DNA from: Owenia fusiformis
Lineage: Eukaryota; Annelida; Polychaeta; Sabellida; Oweniidae
DNA length: 64,000 nucleotides
Assembly (NCBI GenBank): GCA_903813345.2
Contig: CAIIXF020000008.1
Coordinates: forward strand, 36,296,867 to 36,360,866
Reading direction: 5' to 3'
The first letter of the stretch is position 1, and each line of letters begins with the position of its first letter. Below are positions 53,317 to 62,796 of the stretch, piece by piece. The translations under genes and the position numbers were made by a program. Under the pieces are notes generated by a model, which saw only the letters and a list, made by a program, of their open reading frames with translations, ran no database searches and was not told the DNA's origin.

Positions 53317-56300
53317 GTAGGACGTTTTCACAATATTTTTTTCGAGTCTTTTCTTGACTTGAGTCTTCCACGGGAACTTGAATCAACTGATGACTATTGG
53401 GCAACCTAGAAGAGAGACCATGCCATGAGTTGATATAGGTTCCTGAATCTTCAATTTCACTCCAAGGGCAATGAGGATTGGCTCAGATATTCAACCTTGC
53501 ACATGTAAAATTGTAATTTTTTTACAACAACTTGATACCCTGCGTGCAGAGTCTAGTTAAACTACACTCTGCCTAGTAGAGACCATATTACAGTTTAGTA
53601 GCCCCGCCCCATGATGGGTACCGGTGACAGTATGGGTAAATCACTTTTCACCTACGGCGCTGACCTTCCACCAATCAGCGAGCTTGAAGAAACATACGGC
53701 AAATGCGTTCTAATTAAATATGCGCATGCCATTGGTCAATTCCGGGCTCAACAATGACGTCAGAAGGAATGACCATATATAGAACGTCGGTCAAATTTGG
53801 CCGACGAACACTGATTGGCGCGGTGAGTTCACAGGTTTATTTTAGTTTGAAAGAGTGAAGACGAAGCTCTCTTTTAAGAAGTGTAGTCAAACGAATGCAA
53901 AGGGTAACAACTTGACAAACCTAGCATTTAATATTCTTAGCTCAATTTGGCTAAACAGTGGCATTCTGTTATACCATGACCTCTTTTCCACAAAGCTCAT
54001 TATGGTCATCTTGCTTCATCAAACTTTGGACCTGTCATAGTGATTGAGCATAGGAACACTGTATTGTGGTAGCACAAATGTACACATTACATGTTTGTTT
54101 TTCAGTTGTAACAGAGTTCTGCAAGATTGCTGTCAAGTTTATCCGCAATGGAAGTAGCAGTAAAGTCTACCAAGCTGCAGCAAGTAAGTGGGCATTAGAT
54201 CTTACAGGTACTTGTATGTGGAAGTACATGCCTGCATAGGCGTAGCCAGGGGGGGGTGCGATGGGGATGTGGGGGGTGCTCAATTTTGAAGGAAGTTGCA
54301 TCAATTTTTGTAAAATTCAAAATAAATCCTATTTTTTGGCCTGTTTAAGCCACAATCGCCCCTCCCTGACTGAAAACCAAATTTTGATGATTGCACCCCC
54401 CCCCCCTGACTGAAAGCTGGCTACGCCCCTGTGCCTGTATATGAAGCTTCAGCCACAGGGGCTCGGCTGGAGGGTCAGGTAAGCCCTCCGATGTGTCTGT
54501 ACTTCTCTAAGTAGTTAAAGGTGTTTTTTTTTGTTGATGCTTCCTGAAATTCAATAAGTTTCATGATTCTAAGGGCCTCATTTAAAGCAATGCTGTGTGT
54601 TCTATGTATGGATTCAAAATAGACATACATGTACATGTACATCTGAAGTACTACATGTTTTCAACACTGAGAAATCTAAAATGTTGTAACCCAACTTTGA
54701 AAACAACTCAATGGGAAAATCCCTTCTATTTAATCAAGGCTAAATACTCTTTATTGTTTTGATTGCTTTTGTGCTTTATATTGCAGATAAGCTTGGTGTG
54801 GAAGTTGAAATCGTTGAACACTGTGTGCAGGGACTAATGCATCTCTTAACAGAGAGTACTAAAGTTTTGGTGAGTGTGTGAACATTCCTATTCTGACTTG
54901 AAAGACACCACCCTCATCCATCCTCCTAAGCAGGTGTCCAGAATCCGTACCTCCTTCTTCCCCCCTGCTATAATCAATTTGGAAGCGTCCGATTAAACTG
55001 AATCACGTGATCTTATTATGTGCAATGACTTATACATGATTTCTGTTGACTGCCAATCAGATTGCGAGTTCTTAATCGGGGAAATGCTAACTGCTTATTG
55101 CAGGAGGTAAAAAGAAAGAATATACATGTATTCTGAATATTCTGGATTTTGAAGCCCTGTGATCGGAGGTTGTCCTCCTCGCTCACCACCTTAGCCTAAT
55201 AAGTAATATACATAAATGGAACACAACTTCCAGTGAGAGATGCTAAAACCCAAAGGTGTTGTTACTACAAAGTATTGGTGGCTTATGCTATCCTGGAAAT
55301 TTTCAACACATACCAGTGATCTCCACAGGAATTTTTGTGGGTGGGTGCAAAATCCTCTATTTAACAACTCAGACCAAAATTGGTCAAAATATGCCCATTT
55401 TTATGATATTTCTCATTTTCAAGAGGGTGCAAATGGATTCTCAGGTTGGTGCAAGCCTTTTATCAAAATCTCAGGTGGGTGCTGCGCATACTATTCTTGT
55501 ATATACCAGTAAGTATGTATATGGAATATTATGCATAGTCAAAATTTTAAACAATCTGTAGTCAAAAAGTGGCAGAGGCAGTAGTTAGTGGGAGGAGGGG
55601 GGGGGGGGTAAACAACAGCTTATCGCTAGACAAAATACATGAATTCTAGTTCATTATATACATTATATGCCCCACCTCTGATGGATAATCAAACACTAGT
55701 TATGTGTTAGCCTTGCCCAAGTCGGTCTCATTTACTTATCTTGATTTCTATTATGAGTAAAAAAAATACCGACTTGGGCAAGGCTAGTTATGTGTACACT
55801 GCGACATCTATTTAAACATTCAAGTCAATTTGCAAGCAAATCTACTTCTAACTCGAAAAACTTCAATCATTCGATCTCAAAAAATCTACAATTGACAAAT
55901 TCCATTAAAGTAATATTCATTCTTCTAGATTTCAGATATGGATTTTCAAGATTCTATTCTTACATTGGGATTCTCAGAAGATCTACAGACACAACTTTTA
56001 CAACTTTATAAAGACAATAAAACAGAAATAAGAAATATTTTAAAAGAATTGTCCATGGATTTGCCACATTACCACAACCTTGAATGGAGGTTCGATGTTC
56101 AGGTAATACTGTAGTACCTTTTTCAAAAAGTTAAACTTGTAGCACAAATTGATGAAGCTGAGACCAAAAAAAGAAAGATTTTAATTTATAATTCATGCCA
56201 GAAAGGTTTCTCTCTAAATCTCCCACCATGTCCTTCAACAAGATTTTAAGCTATAGTTGTTTTGTTTAAGTGGGTATTTATCTCATTGCAATGTTTGTTA

Positions 56301-56816
56301 TCCCATCTGACAAAATTGGGGGAAATAGAAAATCCCTCTGTATGTACAGCTGTCTGTACCTGGCAGTAACTACCTTTGGCCAAATATTATTTTATTTTAC
56401 ATGCATTGCCCTATGTGAATCCAACTTCTGCTTATTACATGTAGCTATAGCCAAAGTCAAAAATGGATTTTAATACAAAAATCGATGATGCTGATAAAGT
56501 CCAAAAATTGATATTTTCAAAATTGGTTTCCATCTTGAAAAATGGTCATCATTACATTTTTGTTCCAAAAGTGAATGAATTTGTTGATATTTCATATTAT
56601 TTGTGATAATTTATTTTTCAGCTTGCTAGTAGGTCACTGCGACACCAGATAAATCCCACGATTCTTTTTAAACTACATACAAAATATGGCGAAAGCAAAG
56701 AAACTACAATACTACAAACAGACCCTGTAAATCTAGTCCATCTCACAGACACTTTAGATCAAGCTCTGCAAGAGATTAAATCTGCCCATTGTCGGAGAAT
56801 TCTCCGTAATATCTAA
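53250..56816 (+). CDS. COMMD2: COMM domain-containing protein 2, whole gene model
   Basis: Five exons: 53250-53316, 54106-54183, 54787-54869, 55929-56102, 56622-56816. All are GT-AG with phases closing; 198 aa, one short of human COMMD2. COMMD2 is a subunit of the Commander complex (COMMD1-10 ring with CCDC22/CCDC93 and retriever), which recycles membrane cargo from endosomes. Seen: ADEHKGHLAFL at the N-terminus, VVTEFCKIAVKFI, a helical HN domain with LLTESTKVLISDMDFQDS, then the COMM domain from about residue 125 (LEWRFDVQLASRSLR, VLQTDP-like, LDQALQEIKSAHCRRILRNI). The small first exon was found by looking upstream of VVTEF for the family N-terminus. AATAAA at 57030-57035 may end the transcript. 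Confidence 0.95.
54106..54183 (+). CDS. COMMD2: COMMD2 exon 2
   Basis: VVTEFCKIAVKFIRNGSSSK and VYQAAA. Acceptor TTTTCAG, donor A|GTAAGT. Confidence 0.93.
54238..54430. mobile_element. MITE with GGCGTAGCCAG ends in COMMD2 intron 2
   Basis: Ends AGGCGTAGCCAG and CTGGCTACGCCCCT are inverted repeats, each followed inward by G- or C-runs. About 190 bp, no coding potential. Confidence 0.8.
54787..54869 (+). CDS. COMMD2: COMMD2 exon 3
   Basis: NKLGVEVEIVEHCVQGLMHL and LTESTKVL. Acceptor TTGCAG, donor TTG|GTGAGT. Confidence 0.93.
55314..55495. mobile_element. Second copy of the CAGTGATCTCC MITE (right end lost)
   Basis: Shares with 19531-19741 the start CAGTGATCTCC, 'aaaattggtcaaaa'-type interior and 'tctcaggtgggtgctgcg'. 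The inverted right end is missing. Confidence 0.75.
55708..55786. mobile_element. 79-bp MITE with 9-bp target duplication in COMMD2 intron 3
   Basis: Ends TAGCCTTGCCCAAGTCGGT and ACCGACTTGGGCAAGGCTA are perfect inverted repeats. GTTATGTGT flanks both sides (55699-55707 and 55787-55795). A fragment resembling one end lies at about 46716-46735 in a JKAMP intron. Confidence 0.85.
55929..56102 (+). CDS. COMMD2: COMMD2 exon 4
   Basis: ISDMDFQDSILTLGFSEDLQ to the start of the COMM domain, HNLEWRFDVQ. Acceptor TTCTAG, donor CAG|GTAATA. Confidence 0.93.
56622..56816 (+). CDS. COMMD2: COMMD2 exon 5
   Basis: LASRSLRHQINP through AHCRRILRNI and TAA. Matches the family C-terminus. Confidence 0.93.
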   Translation, partial: LASRSLRHQINPTILFKLHTKYGESKETTILQTDPVNLVHLTDTLDQALQEIKSAHCRRILRNI

Positions 56817-58060
56817 AATAATGAACTAGGAAGATTGTTGGTGTCATGATGGCTGTACATTATCATTATCAGTTTTGTAGCCACTATGTCCCTTTCTTGT
56901 AAAAGTTTATCCAGAATTATTCTTTTTTCGAGCCAGATTTGCTAAAAATTTGGCTTGAACTAATGCAAATAATTCAAAGTGGAGCCTTTTGGAAAAATGA
57001 AAAAATTGACAAGTTGTCACCTTCAACCAAATAAAAATTGACCACAGTCATTTTATTCATGGGTGTTTATCAGGCACTAAGGTAAAGTAAGGAATTGCTT
57101 TAAGCTTATTACAGGAAGACTCTATCACTCCCAAGAGTTTCTACATAAAACATATCAGTAATGGAACACGCCATAGGTCTAAGTACTTTAATCTACTAAC
57201 TGTGATTGTTGCCTAATTTATCTTGTTATAAAGACGCCCTATCAAGCAAATGTTCCAGTCTTTAATTCAATAAGTCTCTCTACTGAGAATTGATTTTTGT
57301 TTAGTAGATACTTATAATGTAGGGTTCCTGAAGATCTGGAAATGTGAGCGGAATGTACTTCTATTTCCAGCAACTGGAAATAGCAACGAGGTGATTTGAA
57401 TTTAGGCCAAAAAGCTAATAGACTAGACTGTTAGGAAATTTTCAAATACATGTAATAAAATATGTCAGGGAAAAATGTCAGAACTTCTGTATCAGAGCTG
57501 GAAAATTAGGTTAAATTGATAAAAGTAGCATATTTATAAGTTATTGATAGATACATGGATTATTATAGAGGCACTGTGTTAAATAAAGAAATCTTGAAAT
57601 GAATATATTGTCTGGAAATGTTTGGGAATTTGCCAAGGGGGGGGGGGGGGGGGGGGTCAGTTTTCCAAAATTTCCAGGGGGGTTCACATTTGACAATTTT
57701 GGCCCAAATATGGCTAAAATTACTCGAGAAGTGCTCAAAATGATGAATAACTGCATGATTTTGAAAGACGGGCTATGGGCCTGGCCTTGCCTCAATTGGT
57801 GTAAGAAAGGCTACATTCTGAACTGATTGAAGTAATCCAGTTTCATGTACAAATCATAGCATCAGATCATGATGCCATGAACATGAAAATATGATGTTTT
57901 TGGAAGACAATTGTATTTTTATATAAATAAATATATAAAATGAAAAATAAATAAAACAACAAGAATCTTGAGACAAGTGTTAGTTTAGTTAGAAATAAGT
58001 TTCATTATATATATATATATCTTTTATTGACTCTTTAGATGTCATGACCTGACATATTAG
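56817..58060. other. COMMD2 3' flank and spacer
   Basis: AATAAA at 57030-57035. From 57620 to 57790 there is a copy of the G-run repeat family also seen at 35640-35825, with an 18-base G-run near 57639. Otherwise no feature. Confidence 0.45.
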
Positions 58061-58195
58061 TCATTACAAAATGAAATTTTACAAAAACTACACTACACTA
58101 CACTACACTACACTACACTAATATATACAATTTATACAAAAAACTTGTTATTTACATATGTTATAATATACTTTAGGTGTGATGCATCCAAAATG
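58061..58195 (-). mobile_element. 3' end of the intact LINE
   Basis: On the minus strand, a pentanucleotide tract (GTGTA about six times, plus-strand 58085-58120) follows the ORF2 stop. Beyond it come a short unique segment and an AT dinucleotide run near 58008-58020. Simple-repeat tails of this kind are common in CR1/L2-like LINEs. The precise end of the element is uncertain. Confidence 0.55.
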
Positions 58196-61100
58196 TTAAT
58201 CCCCAGGCAAGTTTAAGTTTTTGAATGATTTCGTAATAAAACTTCCAACTTGCTTTTGCACATATTTATCTTTTGAAGAAATTAACATAATGAATGTATT
58301 TTCAGGATCATGTTGATCAACATTAATTTTGCTAGTGATGTTGTCAAACAATATTCTTCTATTTTCTCTATGTATTTGGCATTTAATCATGAAATGAACC
58401 TCATTTTCTATTTCCCCACAAAAGTTACACAATCTTTCATATTCAGGTTTTGGCCGTGGTTTTACATGTCTACCCAGTTCTATTTGTAATTTATGTGAAC
58501 TTAATCTCAGTTGTGAAATTGATTGCCTGTGATTTTTGTTTTGAAGGCTTAAATATTGTTCTCTTTCGAAAATTGTTTTGAATTTAATGTATGTTCTTAA
58601 AACTGGGTATAATTGTAAATCACACTTCCATTTCTCCTTATAATTTTGGTGCAATGTTTTAGTTAGATTCTTTTTGAATACATAGTCATCATCAACAACT
58701 TGTTCATTCCAAGTGCTTTCAAGATTACAATCTTTTAAAATATTATGAACCTTACTTGACCAAGTATTTTTAAATCCTAAACTGTACATTTCATAGTCAT
58801 ATAGATATGCTTTATAAAGGAGGTTATCTGGACAAAGTTGTATAAGCCGTATCCAATATTTAATAAGATTAATATCAAAGCACAAACTAAGGGGGAAACG
58901 ACCCAGCTCCCCATAGACTGCTAGGGTTGCAGTTGATGTTTTCACACCAAGAATGCTTTTTAAAAAGGACAGGTGAATAGTTTCAAGTGACTTGATATGT
59001 TTTTTACTTGACCATATTTCTGAACCATACATCAAAATTGGTTGGACAAGTGAATCAAATAAATGTAAGGCAACTGATATGGGAATGTCATTAAACTTGT
59101 GATATTGTTGCTTTATTTTGAATAAAGCTTTTCTAGATTGTTCTTTAAGATAGCATATTTGTTTATCAAAATTATTTTTACTGTTGAAGATACACCCTAG
59201 GTATTTGTAGTCTTCTACACATGCAATCACTTCATTATTGAATTTAAAAGTTTCATCTGATTTAGAGTTAAAAATAATAGCCTTTGTTTTAACAGTGTTG
59301 ACAACAAGATGATAATTTCTGCAAAAATCAAAGAGAGAGTCTAGCATAGATTGTGCCCCAGATTTAGAGCTAGCTATTAATACTAAGTCATCAGCCCAAA
59401 GTAGATGGTTTAAAGAAACACCTTCAAACTCTATACCATGTTCTGAGGGAAGAAAATCTTTCAAGTCATCCAAAAAATGGTTGAAAAGATATGTACTGAG
59501 AACAGAGCCCTGCATAACGCCAATTCCAGTATTGTACGTTGGAGTAATGCCATCTTTAAGTTTGAGACATGATTTCGATTTTTTATACATGCTATCAATA
59601 ATTTTAAACATTTTTGAACTTGGATGTATCCCTGATTTACATAATTTATAAAGAAGTGCTGTCCTGTTGACATAATCAAACGCTTTCCTAAAATCTACCA
59701 TTATACAATATAGAGGCTTTTTCTGCCTCTTAAAATGTGAAATAATAGTGTTTAAAATGAACAAATTATCTGTTGTACGGTGACCAGATTTATAAGCACC
59801 TTGTAATGGGTCTTGAATATTGAGCATTTCTGCATTGAACACTAATCTTGTTTGAATGATTGTATCAAAAACATTTCCTAGACAAGCAAGTACATTGATT
59901 CCTCTGTAATTATCTGGATTGAGACGTGATCCTTGTTTGTAAAGAGTGGAGAGCATACCGATACTCCATTCTTCAGGGTAATCTCCTCTATCAAAGATAA
60001 AATTAAATAGTGCAGTAAAATCTAATGATAGAGCTTTACAATTTTTAATAATATTAGATGGTAAGCCATCAATACCTGGTGATTTATTAGCATTAATTTT
60101 ATTTAAGGCATTTAGAACCTCTTTTTCATGTATAACATTGTTAAGTAAATGATCACTAATTTGTAATGAATCTGTATATGAATTATGCATGTTATATTCC
60201 AATATAAAGATTTGCATTTTCACTAAAGCTTCATAATCAAAGAAGTCATATTTAGGTGCTTTACCAAGGTTTTTGAAAGTATCCAAAAGTACAGAGGTTG
60301 AAATTGGTATATCTCTGCTTTCATTTTTACCAGGGATTGAATGTACCATTTTCCAAAATTCTGTGGGATTATGAGCTTTAAAGTTTAATAATGATTTCAA
60401 TAAGTCAGTTTGATATGCTCGTTTTTCTCTTTGCTTTGTCTGATTATATTTTTTCTGAATAATTGAAATTTCTAAGTCTGAATAATTTTCTTTAATTGCA
60501 TTCCGTAATTGTTGTTTTAACATTTTACACTCATCATTGAACCAGGGATTAACTGGGAATTTCTTTTTAGACTTTTTAAGTTGCTTTAACTGCAGAGTGC
60601 TTTCAGATGCATGATAAATAACACGTTTAAGAACATTCAACAAGCTATTTGAATCAATGTTTTGTCCCATTTTACAATAAAAATCATCTAAAATATCACT
60701 GCTAATATTGTCATGAAGAATTTCAATAAAATTATCTTTTGCTTTAAAATCCCATTTAAAATATGAATATGGCAAAATGTTAGTTTTAACATTTTTATCT
60801 GACTGGGAAGTGCTTTTTGAATGCTTAATATTAAGACTAAAGTGAATTGGTGCATGGTCCGAGTCAGGATGCCTGTCATGAACCTTAAAATCTGAGAAAA
60901 AATTAAAGAGATCAGGTTGTGAAAGTACATAATCTAATACTGATTTCCCTTTGCTATTGTCTAAGTCATTTTGTTCCTGATATCGATAATAAGTGAATTT
61001 TCCAATACCTTTGTCTTGAAAAAATCTACCATTCAAAATCCTTAAATTGGATGATTTACATAAATTGATGAGTTCACGACCGTGAGTTTGATATACAGCT

Positions 61101-61990
61101 TTAAGGTTTTTATCCATTGAAACCCTATTAGAAGTAACCCCATGCGATGCATCTTGGTCAATATGATTATATGGTGTCAAATTTTCATCAGATCCACATA
61201 CCAGAGTATTGCAGTCAGATAATTCTGCTGTTCGAGCATTTAGGTCTCCAACAATAATTGTATTGCCTAACAACTGATATAATGCAATTGATTTTTCTAA
61301 AATTTCCATATTATCTACATGTTCAAATTTTGAACCTTTATGTGGCATATATACAAAACAAATATAAATATCTTTGGCTAAATTGTAAAATGATGACTTG
61401 AGCTTTAGCCAAACAAAAAAGTCATGTGTTTGTTTAATCAATTCTACACTAGTATTGAATAATTCATCTTTTACAAGAACAGCTAAACCTCCTGAAAATC
61501 CATTGGAATTTGCATTTTTAGACTGTCGAGCAAGATTATGTACAGTAAAACCATCTAAAGTAAATGTTTCAAGTGGGTTTAACCAGGTTTCACATAGTAA
61601 TACAATTGAGTACTTGCTAAAAAGCTCTTTAATGTCATACCCATTATGTAATTTATCTGATAAACGATTAATGTTCCACATAAGACATTTTAAGTCAGTT
61701 GAATTTTGATTTTTGTGGAATAATGAAACATCATCAGACGCTAAGAGCTTACTACATTCATGTATTAACTCATTGTTATTTGAAAACGTAATATCATTCT
61801 CACTAATTACAGAGCAACTATCCATCTTATTACTACTATATGTACAATCTTTTGAGTTCATCTTACTATATACAGTTAAACCTTCTTTTTTAACACTGAT
61901 GCCTTTGTTTGTGCATAAATCAGCATCATCATTATTACAAGTCATATCATATGTACAGTTGCTATTATAATTCCAGGATGCATCACACAC
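58196..61990 (-). CDS. LINE ORF2: AP-type endonuclease plus reverse transcriptase, intact
   Basis: About 1264 codons with no stop or frameshift. Endonuclease in residues ~100-400: MWNINR, LLCETW, GGLAVLV, GDLNARTAEL, DYVLSQPDL, SDHAPIHFSL. Reverse transcriptase in ~600-950: NKSPGIDGLPSNIIK, FRKAFDYVNR, GVMQGSVLSTYLF, LLWADDLVLIA. The C-terminus has a Cys-His motif (CNFCGEIENEVHFMIKC). The frame opens on GTG at 61990, five bases past the ORF1 stop. The first in-frame ATG codons are some residues further in, so re-initiation after ORF1 is possible. Motif order fits the CR1/L2-like branch; clade uncertain. With all motifs intact the copy may be recent. Confidence 0.93.
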   Translation of the reverse strand: MCDASWNYNSNCTYDMTCNNDDADLCTNKGISVKKEGLTVYSKMNSKDCTYSSNKMDSCSVISENDITFSNNNELIHECSKLLASDDVSLFHKNQNSTDLKCLMWNINRLSDKLHNGYDIKELFSKYSIVLLCETWLNPLETFTLDGFTVHNLARQSKNANSNGFSGGLAVLVKDELFNTSVELIKQTHDFFVWLKLKSSFYNLAKDIYICFVYMPHKGSKFEHVDNMEILEKSIALYQLLGNTIIVGDLNARTAELSDCNTLVCGSDENLTPYNHIDQDASHGVTSNRVSMDKNLKAVYQTHGRELINLCKSSNLRILNGRFFQDKGIGKFTYYRYQEQNDLDNSKGKSVLDYVLSQPDLFNFFSDFKVHDRHPDSDHAPIHFSLNIKHSKSTSQSDKNVKTNILPYSYFKWDFKAKDNFIEILHDNISSDILDDFYCKMGQNIDSNSLLNVLKRVIYHASESTLQLKQLKKSKKKFPVNPWFNDECKMLKQQLRNAIKENYSDLEISIIQKKYNQTKQREKRAYQTDLLKSLLNFKAHNPTEFWKMVHSIPGKNESRDIPISTSVLLDTFKNLGKAPKYDFFDYEALVKMQIFILEYNMHNSYTDSLQISDHLLNNVIHEKEVLNALNKINANKSPGIDGLPSNIIKNCKALSLDFTALFNFIFDRGDYPEEWSIGMLSTLYKQGSRLNPDNYRGINVLACLGNVFDTIIQTRLVFNAEMLNIQDPLQGAYKSGHRTTDNLFILNTIISHFKRQKKPLYCIMVDFRKAFDYVNRTALLYKLCKSGIHPSSKMFKIIDSMYKKSKSCLKLKDGITPTYNTGIGVMQGSVLSTYLFNHFLDDLKDFLPSEHGIEFEGVSLNHLLWADDLVLIASSKSGAQSMLDSLFDFCRNYHLVVNTVKTKAIIFNSKSDETFKFNNEVIACVEDYKYLGCIFNSKNNFDKQICYLKEQSRKALFKIKQQYHKFNDIPISVALHLFDSLVQPILMYGSEIWSSKKHIKSLETIHLSFLKSILGVKTSTATLAVYGELGRFPLSLCFDINLIKYWIRLIQLCPDNLLYKAYLYDYEMYSLGFKNTWSSKVHNILKDCNLESTWNEQVVDDDYVFKKNLTKTLHQNYKEKWKCDLQLYPVLRTYIKFKTIFEREQYLSLQNKNHRQSISQLRLSSHKLQIELGRHVKPRPKPEYERLCNFCGEIENEVHFMIKCQIHRENRRILFDNITSKINVDQHDPENTFIMLISSKDKYVQKQVGSFITKSFKNLNLPGD

Positions 61991-61995
61991 AGTGT

Positions 61996-62796
61996 CTATA
62001 ATTTGTACTGAGCAGGCTGGTAGGTAGGGTTTTTACTTGAGAGGATACTGGCATATGTCTTGGGTATGTCACTGTTGATGCATCTTAGCATGGCCATCAC
62101 TAGGGAAGTTCGTCCTTTTGGATTAAAGTGGAGTCCATCACGATTTAGCACATCAAAATTTGGTCTGCCAGCAGTTGAGTTGTTGGCTTGGTTAATATCA
62201 ATAAATCCAATTCCCTGATTGTTACAGAAAGTTTTCATATTGCTGTTGATGTAATCAATGTCAGAGTTCATATTCTGAATGTGATGACTAGATTCTGAAT
62301 CCCCTCTGTGGTGCAGTCCTGCCATGATCAGTTTAGAATTTGGATGATGTGATCTTGCTGTTTGAGCTAAGTGTTTAAGACTATAGATAATGTCATTTGG
62401 TGAATCTGTCTTGACATTGTTTGTTCCCAATCCAATTATTTTATAGTCTGTTGATTGCTTGATATCACCTCTCTGTATAGCCTGGACTCCATGCTCAATC
62501 CTACCACCGCTGTAGACTGAGGACGTAACATTCACACTTGGTGCCTTGCTCTTCATGATTCCAGCTAATCCTCTACCATTTGAAGAATACATTATATGTA
62601 CAGATGTCATAGACTTCAACTTAGGTGGCTCTTGCATGCTATGTGGCATAGACTTGGCATGTGGTGCAGATGTCGCCTTTGGTGACGTTGAAGGCTTAGT
62701 ACATGGTGAAGGGACAGGTTTGGCATTACCTGGCTTTTGTCTGAAAAAATGCTTTGATAAAAAATGCTTTGAAAAAATGGTCACAATGAAAATCAT
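61996..62796 (-). CDS. LINE ORF1 with SGNH-esterase-like domain
   Basis: 266 codons from the first Met. The Pro/Ser-rich N-terminal part is followed from about residue 70 by an SGNH-hydrolase-like fold: YSSNGRGLAGI, YSGGRIEHG, IIGLGTNN (in place of GxND), and DGLHFNPKGR (block V, DxxH). Esterase-type ORF1 proteins are known from CR1/L2-like LINEs and are thought to act in ribonucleoprotein formation. The usual GDS block is not recognised. The N-terminal 20 residues follow a possible CAG acceptor and may not belong, so the start is uncertain. The stop lies five bases from the ORF2 frame. Confidence 0.8.
   Translation of the reverse strand: MIFIVTIFSKHFLSKHFFRQKPGNAKPVPSPCTKPSTSPKATSAPHAKSMPHSMQEPPKLKSMTSVHIMYSSNGRGLAGIMKSKAPSVNVTSSVYSGGRIEHGVQAIQRGDIKQSTDYKIIGLGTNNVKTDSPNDIIYSLKHLAQTARSHHPNSKLIMAGLHHRGDSESSHHIQNMNSDIDYINSNMKTFCNNQGIGFIDINQANNSTAGRPNFDVLNRDGLHFNPKGRTSLVMAMLRCINSDIPKTYASILSSKNPTYQPAQYKL

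Noticed and set aside
53198-53404. Minus-strand frame opposite COMMD2 exon 1
   Set aside because: The plus strand encodes the COMMD2 N-terminus here with matching donor and phase; the minus frame has no support.
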